This document shows positions 25,568 through 36,719 of a DNA stretch of 64,000 bases, piece after piece. A program made the position numbers and the translations under genes. The stretch comes from Warburgia ugandensis (lineage: Eukaryota; Streptophyta; Magnoliopsida; Canellales; Canellaceae). The stretch is from assembly GCA_035236585.1 (NCBI GenBank), contig CP141128.1, forward strand, positions 53,743,257 through 53,807,256, written 5' to 3'. How positions within the stretch are numbered: position 1 is the first letter of the stretch; every line of letters begins with the position of its first letter. The notes below the pieces were generated by a model. The model saw nothing but the letters and a program-made list of their open reading frames with translations, made no database searches and was not told the DNA's origin.

Positions 25568-26174
25568 TGAATTGTTGCTATGAAGGTTGAGGTACCGTCT
25601 AGCGGTGAAGGCTGAGGTACGAAGGTGGGAGGGAATGAGAGTTAGTCTCACATTACTAGGAGAAGAATTGTGGGCTGTTGATAAGAGTTGCAGTGACTCT
25701 ACTAGTAATCACCAGTTTTCCCTTTGCAGGGAAGAACAAAACCGTGACTATTGCCTATGTATGGCGCAGTCAGTGGAAAGCGGACAATATTGTTACTAGG
25801 TGAGCCGATTGGCTATTACAGTAGTATCAAATCTTAACCCTAACACAGTGTGGATGGCTAACCGCATGTGGGTGCTCACGTGAAGATACGTGAGGATGCA
25901 TGTCCCCCAAGGGGGAGAGGTGAACCATTGTCGTGAAGGCTGAGGTACCGTATAGCGGTGAAAGCTGAGGTACAAAGGTGAGAGGGATTGAGAGTTAGTC
26001 CCACATTGATAGAGGGAAGAGTTATGGGCTGTTGATAAGAGTCACGGTGACTCTAGCAATAACAACTAGTTTTTTTAGTAGGGAAGAACAAAATCGTGAT
26101 TGCTAATAGTGTATGGGTGCCATCAATAGAAAGCGGATAAGATCATTACTGGGTGGGGCCGCCCAGCTGTTACA
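25568..26174 (+). mobile_element. TRIM-like miniature LTR element
   Basis: Two direct repeats of about 254 bp (25568-25820 and 25921-26174) enclose only 100 bp. The left repeat is followed by TAGTATCAAATC at 25822-25833, close to the tRNA-iMet PBS. The right repeat is preceded by AAGGGGGAGAGG at 25909-25920, a polypurine tract. Both repeats share GGTACCG, AGCGGTGAA, TGAGAGTTAGT, GGGCTGTTGATAAGAGT and the end TTACA. This is the layout of a terminal-repeat retrotransposon in miniature. It has no coding room, so it would depend on proteins from other elements. It lacks a TSD of its own: the left flank is AATTG and the right is GAACA. Confidence 0.75.
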
Positions 26175-26179
26175 GAACA
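26175..26179. repeat. Target-site duplication GAACA, right copy
   Basis: Matches 7052-7056 at the left edge of the L-family block. After it, sequence of the element B LTR resumes. Confidence 0.55.
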
Positions 26180-26792
26180 GCTGCCTTTATGGCATTTTTG
26201 GTAGGACAATGCTATCTAATGTGTGAATTGGATATTGTGACATTTGTTGATATCTAGAGATAAGCTACAATTCATATTGAATATGAATGTTTTATAATTG
26301 CAATATTGTTATAAGCATTGTTTTCAAAAGATTAAAATTTGGTTGCCAATAGTTTTCAAAACTAGTTTAGAGGTTCCCAAATTTAGTTGTACTCACCTGC
26401 AAAACATTTTCAAGTGATATATCCAAGGAGTAGTTTTAGAGGATAGAAGAAGGATTCAAGAATAGAAAACTGGAAATTAAATTACAAGGTGTTAGAGTAG
26501 AAGACTAGTTTATTTTATGTGTTTTACATTACTTTTTAAGGGATTATTGATTGGACATGCAATAAGCACTTTGGTTTTATTTCATGTTTGAATTATGGAA
26601 TAGTGGTTGTTTGGGTACTGACTAGTGGTCTTGTGTTTGTTCTCATATTATGAATTAATCCATTTGGATATATTGGAGTTTTTCTTATGACCCTATGATT
26701 TGAAGAAGTGGATTGGAAATTATTATATATATATATATATATAAATTCAATGGAACTTTCTAAAAGAATTTATTAAAAACTGGGTCATTATA
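26180..26792 (+). mobile_element. Element B 5' LTR, right part
   Basis: Continuation of the LTR begun at 4341. It ends CTGGGTCATTATA, a decayed GGGTCATTACA, directly before the PBS. It contains an (AT)n run near 26718-26744. Non-coding. Confidence 0.7.
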
Positions 26793-26794
26793 AT

Positions 26795-26806
26795 TAGTAT
26801 TATAGC
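26795..26806 (+). other. Decayed PBS of element B
   Basis: TAGTATTATAGC matches 9 of 12 bases of the tRNA-iMet PBS form seen in the complete element, and lies two bases after the LTR end. It fixes element B as plus-strand. Confidence 0.65.
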
Positions 26807-26865
26807 ATGGTTTAGATTGTTCACTACCAAACAACTAGAGATTCATAATAGTCAAGAATAAAAAA

Positions 26866-27387
26866 ATGAGTCCTAGGTCCATTAGAAAATGTAAAAATAG
26901 AGACTTATTAAATGATTGGTGATTCTTGTCTCCTAGAGTTAGAATAATTATAGTATAAGCACGAATGAGTTAGTCAATGTCTTTGAATGATTCTTGGGTT
27001 ATTAGAAGAATTTGATGGAGATGTCAATATTAGAAGATTCTGATGTTACTTCAAATGGAAGAACTGGATCTATGATATGTATCTGACTTTAGATCATTAG
27101 CTTAGACATTTGGTGTTATTTTTATACAATTTATCAAGTAGAGAAATTCACAGAAGTGGATAATGAGTGATAACTTGATCTTGAGAGGAAAGAATAAGAT
27201 GAAAATAATTATGCTTAATGACACTAAATACTAAGGGTAACAAATGATAAGAACTTTAGTCACTAAGAAGTAAATTAACCTTATGAATCAATCTTATTTC
27301 AAGTGGATCTAGAATTAGAAGAGCTTGCTATTGATGTTGAAGGAGGACCAACAATCACATCCTAAAGAGTTAAGGAATGGGTTTTTG
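26866..27387 (+). pseudogene. Element B gag relic
   Basis: Begins at a gag-like start, MSPRSIRKC (26866), and becomes unreadable within about 20 codons. Near the end a frame reads RVKEWVF (about 27364-27387), corresponding to the 'GRVF' at the gag-protease junction of the complete element. The capsid and knuckle cannot be traced, so there must be large deletions. It is cut at 27387 by the next LTR insertion, and the protease continues at 33625. Confidence 0.55.
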
Positions 27388-27858
27388 TGTGACACCCCAG
27401 GTTTTACACAACAATATAATACCAATTTTTAAAAATTTGAAATCCCTATTTTAAAACTTTGATTTTTAAATAGACTAATAACAAAAGCATGAATAAAAAG
27501 TGTTCATTTCAAAATCCCAGGAATCATACAACCACAAAATCATGAATTATAATGATGAAATGATATTTTCATTTCTACAAAGAATTCGACAGAGTCTCTT
27601 ATATATTTTGGACCATCACATATAATCCATGCGATACAACCACACCTGATAAAAGACAATAAACCTAAACACACCACATAGGAGACTCAGTCTCCATACA
27701 CATCCATCTAGATCATTCACAAATATCGATAAAACCATAAGCTCAATATTAGAGTAAAAATAAAAAAAGAACAACAATATTTCCTAGGGTCTGTCCATGC
27801 ATAGCCATCATATCCAACATGGATACATCATTACATCCAAGTCACAATGTAAATAAAA

Positions 27859-27898
<40 letters not shown>

Positions 27899-27899
27899 T
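27859..27899. repeat. (AC)n(AT)n microsatellite
   Basis: About 13 AC units followed by AT units, inside the solo LTR. Confidence 0.9.
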
Positions 27900-28022
27900 G
27901 TCCATAAATAAAAACTAAAGTAAGGTTCTGAATAAATCATTTTCATTCATGAAATCACCTCTATACATTGCTGAAGGGTACCATTGCCCTCACCTTCTTT
28001 GTTAGTCTGCCTCTCTCTGTAT

Positions 28023-28053
28023 CTAAGGCATTGCAAACCAAAGAAATACCTCA
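28023..28053 (-). other. LTR hairpin, wobble-paired version
   Basis: The arms CTAAGGCATTGC and AATACCTCA pair in the sense RNA with two G-U wobbles. It sits in the same place as the perfect stem at 47785-47816 of the related LTR and is followed in sense by the same 'AGATACAGAGA' context as the L family. Confidence 0.5.
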
Positions 28054-30593
28054 ATAAGCAATCACTTGTGTAGGTAACCACATTTAAAGTTAATTAAAGA
28101 ATACGTAGTGTGACGTATAAGATCAGGGTTTTTGATAAAGCTCATGGATATGAAACATTCATATGAAAAGCTGAATCATCAGATACCATAGATGAAATGA
28201 TGCATGAATAATAAGGATTCAGAATCAAATACAAAATCGATGAGAATATGATTTTGTGCATAAATGTAGAAGTATCATTTAGAAATACCATGGCATGTAC
28301 AACATGAATAATGCATGCTTATGTAACTAGTAGAGTCAAATACAATCAAATCCATCATATTAAAGCATGAATGCATATCATGAATAATAGAGCATGCAAG
28401 CTAACTGTGTCTCTTGAGTATCCCACCACACTCTTATATCTAGTCATGAGTATTCATAGCAACCCTTTGGGTTAGTCACATGTAGCTAGTACACTAGGTA
28501 GCTCGCTTAGCCCGTAGGCTCGCCCACATTTAGCTGCTCACATAGGCTTCACCCTGAGTATGCATCATCACGCTGTGGGTGCATCTAGGTATAACCATCC
28601 AGATATATCTATAACTACATGTACACACAAAATACATACATGGATTGCTATGCTGAAGTGGCAAGCACTCCAGGGAATAAAAGCACTACCACTTTTCGTC
28701 GACACCCAAATGGGTGATTAGTGTCTGTCGAGGCATGCAAGTTAGTCGGACGTGTGTGGGTGGCCTGCCCATGATTACCACAAACTGCACAAAGTTGCCA
28801 AATATCAAGGCAATATGTAAACTTAGAGGGCTGGTAGCCAACCCTATGACCCTCATAGCATAGCATCAACTAGGTAGAAACACCCATCATAAATCAGCAA
28901 AAACATGAAACCAAGTATTAAAAATCCATGCGTAACCATCCTTGACAAATTCAAGTTGATAAAGTATTTTAATGTCTCAAAAATCATGCATCAAAAATTC
29001 GTATATAACATCATCAAATAATCCAATCGATGTAGCATACAATGTATCAGGAACAGTGCATGAATCATGTAAATCTAAAAGATAGTATAACATCAGCAAC
29101 ACATGCTAAATGACAATCTTAAGAAAATCACAAGGTTGGCATGTACATGCATCAATCTATTCATGTGAATAAAGCCATCAAGTGAATAATCATGATTTAT
29201 AAAATCATAGGGATACTAAATGTAGTCACCTACCTCAAAAGGAGAACCACTCATCTGGACCTCTCAAATCAATTAGATTCCAAATCTAGCTCAGTCCACC
29301 ATAGTCCCATCACCTGGATACATATCACATTTAGTTCAACACATATAATCCTAATTACCTAAGTTGGATCCTTAATTATAAGACACATTATATTTTATAT
29401 CACAATACATGGTGTTTCAAAAAAATCCAATAACTCCTAGCCACTGAATCTCAAGGTGGGTCCCACCTCATTCGGCTAATAATCCTAATCATGATGATTT
29501 GGGACTACCTATAACCATCAAGCTCCTTTCATAATTATATCATTATGCATTTTAGAGCCATCATATTCAGATCCTATCAATCTCAAGAAATTTATTGATA
29601 AATAGACCAATTAGGCACTATTACATGCAATTCATGCATAATCTTATATAATTATAGCTAAATCAATAAAATTAAGAGGTTAGGATTATAATCCTACCTC
29701 AGGTAGATCAATCTAAAGGATATCCAGTAGTCCGCTGTGTTGGATCATCAATCGATAGCTTCGAATGTGCCCAATCAAAGATATCTGTATCGATCCGATG
29801 ACATTTCTTCACTTGATCATCCCAGATCAAAGAATAATTCAATAATTTTATTCATATAATGTCCATGATTCATTTGAACAAAATGGATCATCAAATACGA
29901 TCCAATTCTACACCAAAATCATTGATCAATCTCAGTCGTTGATAAAGACCAGCTTCATAGTCTCATAAATGTTCCAGATCAACAATATCTCACATGGATC
30001 TTGATCTACTCATCACAAAGATTACAATAGATAGTTTAGATCTTAGGATCTCATCTCATGGACCTCTGACCTAACATGCATCCAAATTGGATGGTCAGAT
30101 GATCCATGATCAAAGATCTAACCTTTTTATGGTGTAGATTGTGCTAAAATACACCTAGGGTGTGATTTTCATAGTACTTCACCATGTCACCGATGTTGAT
30201 GGGTTGTCATCGGAGAAGGTAACAGGAAGGATTGTTGCTAGTGGCTGTCACGACCTGGGTTTTTGTATGATGCAATGTTGTTAAAAAGCGAGATCTCTTG
30301 TTTTATAAATATGAAATGCATGAAAATCTTTTTCATTTGGAAAACAACCTTTCATAAAAACACCGAGTGTGAAAACACATTCTCAATCTATTTAGTCATG
30401 GCAAATTTTTAAATCAATATTATTCCCAAGAAAGTGTTAGTCACAGCCCCATCTATTAGAGAGTAACTACAATCAAGTAACATTGAAAGATAAGATAGGG
30501 TCTACTTACTTGTGCTTGGCCTGTGTTTCCTAGTACAAATGTCCCTTACCCTTAGGTATTTACTTTGTATCTGAAAAATGTTGAGGATTGGGT

Positions 30594-30610
30594 GAGTATA
30601 TAATATACTC
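30594..30610 (-). other. S-family LTR hairpin
   Basis: GAGTATATAATATACTC, a perfect 17-base inverted repeat. Matching versions lie at 36311-36327, 48806-48822 and 56934-56950. Confidence 0.65.
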
Positions 30611-30676
30611 AGTAGGGCCTATCACTACTAGTTTTATAAATGCATGAGATGTTTTAAAATCATGTGCTCATTCATT

Positions 30677-30800
30677 CAAAACATGCGTATGTTTGAATAC
30701 TCGAGTTCAATATTAGTATAAGAATCCATAATCAATTTCAAAATATGCGTATGTTTGAACACTCGAGTTCGATACCAGTATAAGAATCCATAATCAACTG
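30677..30800. repeat. Tandem duplication, two units of 62 bp
   Basis: Units start CAAAACATGCGTATG and CAAAATATGCGTATG and differ at a few positions. Related S-family LTRs have a single unit (for example near 48885). Confidence 0.85.
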
Positions 30801-31966
30801 AAATTCTCATAACTTAAAAGATCACATAATTCCAAAAGTGAAAGTATCATATATATGATGACATCATGATATGCAATAGATGCCTCATGGAGTCCAACTC
30901 ATGGACCCCTAGTATGGTATGGTCGACCAACCTCATATCATGCTACATGAAATGCACATCAAACCATAGGGTCCACTATGCCCACGACCTCCTCACTATG
31001 TGGTCCTCGGGTACCTGAGGACACTTGGTCATAGCCTCCACGGGGCCTATGACACGCCGACCCAGTGCCGTGACACCAGTGCTAGCCCCCTGTACCACAT
31101 GCAGTCGACGTAGGGACTTGCCTCTTTTTGGGCGTGGTACCCATCCACCTATTAGTGGTAGAGGCCAGGTGGCCAACCCAGACCCCTCGGCATAGCACCC
31201 ACGGGCTTACTTGCCCAAATCACATAAGATAAGTCAAAACCTTTTGTTAAAACTTGTCCTCTTTTGGGTCCCTCACAACTACCTGGCCCTCGGCACTCTA
31301 GCGTCTTTTGGCAACCCTCAAGGACATGCAATCTTTGCAAGTATGTAAATCATGCTGAATTTATTCATAAAAATCACATGCAAATCAAGTCATATATCTA
31401 AAACATATGTTCTCAAATAACAATAGTTCTTTTAAAAGAATCTAATAGTGATAGAGCACCTACCTGACTAGGTCGCGTTCACCCTCTTGTCCTTGTACAC
31501 TCCTGAACATGGTTTGGGGACTTAAGGTTAGTTTAACCTATCTTTGATGAGTTTAGAGTAGTTGGGTCTTATTACTTAGGCATTAGGGGTCCCTCCCTAT
31601 GCCTATGGGTGTCCTAAGGTCCTAATTGGGCCTTGGTATTCTCAGTTTTCCAAAGTTCTAGTGGTCACGCGCCACCATCCTATTCTAAGGGTCGTGGCCT
31701 ACTTTGATTAGGCTTTGATTAGGGATTTTATGGTTTGGATGTGTACGTGTCGTCAATACGGACACAACGCCTTTTACGGCACCTCAATCGGAGCTCTAGA
31801 TCTCAAGTTATAAGCGTTTTAACATTGTATGTACATATAGTCTTAAAGACAAAAAAAGAGGAATGCTAGGGCGTTGCGCGTCTGCGACGTGCGCCCAGCA
31901 TCCTTAAGAACCAAAAAAAACAATGCACACTAGCGCACTGCACGTCTGTGGCGCGCGCCTCAGCGG

Positions 31967-31984
31967 GCGCGTCTGCAGACGCGC
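31967..31984. repeat. 18-bp perfect palindrome in GC-rich U3
   Basis: GCGCGTCTGCAGACGCGC lies in a GC-rich patch with several other GCGC and ACGTC motifs. It may be a CpG-rich promoter-associated patch upstream or downstream of the TATA box on the minus strand. Function unknown. Confidence 0.6.
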
Positions 31985-32393
31985 GCGACAATGCCGCTCG
32001 TCGTCTCTTTAGCGGGCGCGTCCCTGGACGCGCACGTTTGGTTTTTCAAACGGCGTCGACCTACGTCGACGTGGGATGGTCCTATTGGATCGTCCCGCCT
32101 GTTAATGACCTGGGTCATCCTCAGGTCACCCTGGTTCGACCCTGTCGAACCAGTGCGGCCTGGGAACGTCCAAGGCGTCTTTGTGGCTCTCCTGGAGGCC
32201 TATTCTCCATGGTTTTTCATGGAAAAACCTAGGGAAACTGAGCCTAGGACTATGGGTGAGATGGGTTTGGGGAGTTTTGGAGCATACCTGCTTCGTGGGT
32301 GGTTTTCTCTCCACGTTTTCCCCCCTTGGTCACTGCTTCACGACTGGTTTTCTCCAAGGCTTTTGGGCTGCCATTAGAAGCACCCAAGAGCTC

Positions 32394-32401
32394 TATTTAT
32401 A
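32394..32401 (-). promoter_or_regulatory. TATA box of S-family solo LTR
   Basis: TATAAATA on the minus strand, about 426 bp from the LTR start, inside a GAGCTCTATTTATAGAGCT palindromic context that is shared with 50587-50594. Confidence 0.65.
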
Positions 32402-33203
32402 GAGCTTTTACAGAGGGTTCTGGAGGGGTTCTAACCGCCTTTGAATGGCGGTGGGGAACCCTCTAGAATGGCTGTGGTTTCTTCTTGAAACACCGCCGTT
32501 CCAGAAACCTCTAGGAGGTTGAAGACGACAGGGTGCCCGTATCAAAATGGGCACCTGTGTTTTTCAGGTTAAGTCGTTTTGTGAAATTTACAGTTTTACC
32601 CCTGAACTTCAAAGGGCCATATCTTGCTCATTTTAACTCCGTTTTAGGTGATTTTGGTCTCGTTGGATTTCTTTCTCCAAGACACATCTAATGGAATCAC
32701 TTTTGGTACCAAATTCCTGGGTTTAGTTATGGTGACTAGTGAAATGACCAAAATGCCCTTTTCTTTAAAACTGAACTTTTCATTGCTAAACTTGGAATTT
32801 CAATAGTACAAAATTGGAGTCATTACAGTGGCCCATTTTTCATTGGATCTCAAATTCCTCAAAAGGGTTGTAGATCACCTTTAGTCAACTGAAATTTGGT
32901 AACAATCTGATAGTGTATGATGTTAAAAAATGCATAAAATAATTGTCAATTGCCAGATTTCTATCACTCGTAGGTGCCATCTTCAATAACATGATTCTCC
33001 CTCGTTACATGCCCGTTCATAGTGATTCTTGAGGCCTTTTGATCATGACATTATGAAGAAGAAAATGATTAGCTTAGATCATCTATCTAAGACGTAATTT
33101 CTCTTGATAGCTCCCTATAAATTCAACTTCCTAAAATCCATTTTGTTCTCCCTTCTCAATGGCATTGCATGCAGTTGCCGAGAACTCTCTTCTACTCTCT
33201 TTT

Positions 33204-33270
33204 CTCTTCCTCCCTCTCTCTCCCTCTCTCCCTCACTTCTCTCTCTCCTCCTCTTTCTCCTCTCTCGAGT
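33204..33270. repeat. CT-rich microsatellite
   Basis: Imperfect (TC)n/(TCCC)n tract in the sense 5' part of the solo LTR 27388-33624. It gives rise to serine/leucine-rich chance ORFs on both strands. Confidence 0.85.
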
Positions 33271-33624
33271 GGCACTGGGTGACAGTAGCTGATTGTCACC
33301 TAAAAAAGGTTGGGAGGGTGTCGTTATCAAAACGAAACCTCCCTTTTTGATAATATCTCTCTCTTCTTTTTTTTTTCTTTTTTTTGTCCTCCATGTTTAG
33401 ATTTTCATATCTTTTTCATATGAACTCTAACTTCAGCAAAATTAGTGTCATTGGATTCATCTTTCCAAGTATAATCTAATTATGGTCTCAATACTTGATT
33501 TGATGTCAATCAAGATTTTCACTTATAAACTCCAAAAATAGGAAAATCTAATATTTCTTTTCATCACAATTTAACATTTTCCAAAATTTACTCAAATTGG
33601 GATTTAAAAATTAGGGATGTTACA

Positions 33625-34045
33625 TTTTTCCTTGATTATTGAGTAGGGTTATACATTGAATGTTGTGGTAGAAGGTACACATTTGATTCTAAGTAGATAT
33701 GCTGAGGTACTACTCAACTTTAGATCAACCCATTCTTTGATATCCTATCAATTTGTATCACGTATGAATTATGCTACATAAAAATTGGGATTTTGTTAGG
33801 GTAAATACACCAGTAGGAGACATTCTCATGATATAAGAGCTTATTCAAGATGTGTAAATCATCATAGTAGACAAAGAACACAGTAAATATGTGATCCTTT
33901 TAAGAATGAAAGACTTTGATGTAATTTTAGGAATGGATGGGTTATCATAGTATGGAGTAGTCGTTGACTGTAGGAGAAAGAGGATCACTTTCTATGATTT
34001 AGATGACACACCTTATATCCTCCAAGGTAAATTAGACATTACAGG
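33625..34045 (+). pseudogene. Element B protease relic
   Basis: Continues the reading interrupted at 27387: NVVVEGTHLILS, then NFRSTHSLIS where an intact protease has DSG-STHSFIS, so the catalytic Asp and Gly are lost. It ends MKDFDVILGMDGLS followed by a stop and VVVDCRRKRITFYD. Parallel region of the complete element: 16500-16870. It is cut at 34045 by a solo LTR and resumes at 36725. Confidence 0.85.
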
Positions 34046-34399
34046 TGTAATGCCCGAGCAATTTATGCTATTTTTAACAAAAATTGGACATTTTATAGGA
34101 CATGAACTGTGTTAAATGTTTCACTTTATTTAAAATAGTAAATGAAGAAATTTGTGAGTAATCTTGGTACCATTAGATTCTACTCAAAAAATGGAATCCA
34201 ACGCCTCAAAGAACGCCGAAAACGGAGTTCGTATGAAGAAGTTATGGTCGTTTAAAGATCAGGGGTAGTTTTGTAAATTAAATAGAAAAACGAAAAAGAA
34301 CAAAAACGCAGGGGGCCGCATATCATCTTCCACCTCCAGATCTCTCTAGAAACCCTCTTTTCACGATTTTTCTAGAAGGCAGCACCACCATAGCAAGGC

Positions 34400-34407
34400 T
34401 ATAAAAA
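34400..34407 (+). promoter_or_regulatory. TATA box of S-family solo LTR
   Basis: TATAAAAA 354 bp into the LTR, matching 55138-55145 in its sister copy (400 bp in). Confidence 0.65.
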
Positions 34408-34418
34408 GCCCCATCCCT

Positions 34419-34436
34419 CCCCCCCCCCCCCCCCCC
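34419..34436. repeat. C18 homopolymer run
   Basis: A run of 18 C just after the TATA box. Length is likely to vary or be mis-sequenced. Confidence 0.9.
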
Positions 34437-36310
34437 TCTTCAAAACACACATTTCCTGGCGATTTTGGGACTGGGGTTTCCGGAAAAATTGGAAACCCGT
34501 CTCAGCCCAGCTCCTCTGCATTTTCCGGCAATGGCCAAGCCCTAGTCAGGCCGGCCATTCCCGTCTCCCCATTCCCCTCTTTTCTCTTATTCCGGCCTTG
34601 CACAATTTTACCTTCTTCATGAGTTCTGGCGACGAAGGGTTTTCAACCGGAAAGGAGGACCCGCACCACCCAGAAAAGGGCATCCCCAGGCTACCTAGGT
34701 AAGCCCCTCCTTTCGTTTCCTCTGTTTCAGTTCCCCCAGGCCAAGATCCATGCCAGATCTGGCCTTTTTCCCAGCTGATTTTTCCAATCGGAGAAGACAA
34801 AGCCGGTTCCAGCCGGCCATGAACAAAGCAGGCATCCTAGGGATGCCATGCTGCATGTGCACCTGGGATAGGGTCCCTAGGACGGGTTCTAGGTGTACAA
34901 CAGTGCGTACACTGTCGCAAGTGCGACCTTTGGGTGCGCGCGCGACATGGGGCACAGGTCCTGGCTCGACCAGGATGCACGGGGTGCCCTGGGAGCTGAG
35001 ACGCACCATGCTACACCAAAGGTGCATCCGTACGATGATGCGCGTCACTTGAGCTTGCATGTGCACATGAAAAATGCGGTCCCTAGCACGGCCTTTAGGC
35101 GCACACACGTGAGGAGGTTGCGGTTCAACAAGGATGCATGGGTGTCTTGGGAACTGGGACACACGGACCTAACGAGACTATAAAGATAGGATCAGAGGAC
35201 AATTTACATAGTTAACTATTGAATAGTAGATCCCTATCATAGGATTTAGCCTAACAATGAATTAGGCAAGGACCATAGACCCTAAAAGGCAGATCTAGCG
35301 ATCTAATTTCTAGATGGATTGAAATTGATAAGAACTCCTTGTATCCATTCATACCCAGGAGTTTATAAATGAGACCCAAGGACAGGTTGAGTGATAAAGG
35401 ACGCGACGCCAGGAGACTTTGAGGTAGGTGCTCTATCACTACTAGACTTTTAAAAAGAGCCATGATTGTTTTGAATGCATGTTTTAAGTATAAATTATAT
35501 GACTTGTTTAGCATGACTTATTTTATGGCTTGTTTAGCATATAAATGAATTCAGCATGCATATGATTAAATACATTATGCATAGACATGTTTTGCAAACA
35601 ATTGCATATATTGCATGATTTGTGAGCATTGAGTTCTTGAAAAATTGCATGTCCTTGAGGGTTACCAAAAGACGCTGGAGTGCCCAAAAGATGCCGGGTA
35701 GGTAGTTGTGAGGGACCCAAAGAGGACAGGTTTTGAAAAAGAGGTTTTTTCTTGTTTGATCATATATGATTTGGGCTAGTAAGCTCGTGGGAGCTATGCC
35801 GAGAGGTTTGGGTTGGCCTCCAGCCTCTACCACTATTAGGTGGGATGGGTACCACGACCAAAAAGGGCATGTCCCTGCTTCGATTGCATGTGGTACAAGG
35901 GGCAACCACTGGTGTCACGGCACTAGGTCGAAGTGCCATATGTCCCATGGAGGCATATGACCCTATATCCCTAGGTACCCGGGGACCACACGGTGGCGAG
36001 GTCGTGGGCATAGTTGGACCCTATGGTTTGAGGATTTACTTGCATTGCATATGGCATGACATGAGGTTGGTCGACCATACCAGATGTCCATGAGTTGGAT
36101 TCAGTTGAGCATCTTATGCATATCATTATGTTTATGATATATATATGATACTTTCGACTTATGCGATTCTTTAAGTCGTAAGTATTCCAATTTGACAATG
36201 GTTTTTAATATCGATATTGAACATGATTGGTCGAACATGTACATGTTTTAAAGAGCATATGATTTTAAACATAGCATACATTGTAAAACTAGTAGTGATA
36301 GACTCCTATT

Positions 36311-36327
36311 GAGTATAGTATATACTC
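36311..36327 (+). other. S-family LTR hairpin
   Basis: GAGTATAGTATATACTC: a 7-bp stem with a 3-base loop, followed by 'ACCCTATCC' and a 'TTTTTCAG' that resembles a splice acceptor. Confidence 0.65.
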
Positions 36328-36719
36328 ACCCTATCCTTAACATTTTTCAGGATAGTTCCATCCACGGGTAGAGGACACCTATGTTAGTGCTATGAGCAAA
36401 GTAAATCAAAAGGAGACAATTATATATGTAAGTAAACACTCTACCCTTTGGACATGTATTTGTATTTAATTACAGTTGAAATTTGTGAGTCATTTGGATA
36501 GACCTGGGAAAACATTTATGATTTCTGAAGTTTTTTAAAAACTACTTTGGTTGTTGTGAAAGCAAATGACACTCGGGGTTTTCAAAATGAGTTTAAAACT
36601 AAAGATTTTTTACTGCATTGCATGGTTTCTATAAAATGTTTTTCAAATCGAGATCCCACCTTAGGAATTTAGATTTTTCATTAAAAAAAAAAATGCATGA
36701 GAAAACCCGGGTCGTCACA

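Larger units (their letters stand above)
30246..32827 (-). mobile_element. Solo LTR, S family subtype 2 (2582 bp), perfect TSD
   Basis: TGTCACGACC...GAGTCATTACA on the + strand, flanked on both sides by GTGGC (30241-30245 and 32828-32832). It has no PBS or coding region. It shares its sense 5' start (TGTAATGACTCCAATTTTGT) with 48457-51001 and its sense 3' half with the subtype 1 LTRs 34046-36719 and 54738-57326. It contains a 62-bp tandem duplication (30677-30738, 30739-30800), a GC-rich block (31870-32170) and a TATA box at 32394-32401. ORFs in the GC-rich block (up to 128 codons) lack any recognisable domain. Confidence 0.93.
27388..33624 (-). mobile_element. Solo LTR, minus strand, host of a nested solo LTR
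   Basis: Starts TGTGACACCCCAGG and ends GGGATGTTACA on the + strand, that is, TGTAACATCCC...GGTGTCACA in sense. Removing the nested LTR at 30246-32827 leaves about 3.65 kb. Flanks are TTTTG (27383-27387) and TTTTT (33625-33629), 4 of 5 matching. The flanking element B gag-protease reading continues across it, which proves it is an insertion. It has no internal coding region, so it is a solo LTR. Its hairpin at 28023-28053 resembles that of 47257-53031, and the two are probably related families. Confidence 0.8.
34046..36719 (+). mobile_element. Solo LTR, S family subtype 1 (2674 bp), perfect TSD
   Basis: TGTAATGCCCGAGC...GGGTCGTCACA flanked by ACAGG on both sides (34041-34045, 36720-36724). 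It is closely related to 54738-57326 over its length. TATA box at 34400-34407, an 18-base C run (34419-34436), a GC-rich segment (34840-35160), and a hairpin at 36311-36327. It interrupts the protease-RT linker of element B. ORFs of up to 155 codons in the GC-rich part are unrelated to known domains, and overlapping ORFs occur on both strands. Confidence 0.95.

Noticed and set aside
25568-26174. Cassandra (5S-bearing) TRIM
   Set aside because: The repeats hold no 5S rRNA-like sequence, so only a general TRIM-like call is supported.
31948-32402. Cluster of 60-128-codon ORFs in a GC-rich block
   Set aside because: Three overlapping frames on one strand and one on the other, in a solo LTR. GC-rich sequence lacks stop codons by chance.
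33104-33350. Ser/Leu-rich ORFs with a possible signal peptide look
   Set aside because: They are produced by the CT microsatellite; the reverse strand gives an Arg/Glu-rich ORF from the same tract.
34695-35162. 155-codon minus ORF and overlapping plus ORFs
   Set aside because: It is within the GC-rich middle of a solo LTR. The sister LTR (54738-57326) does not keep the same frame over its length, so it is not a conserved protein.
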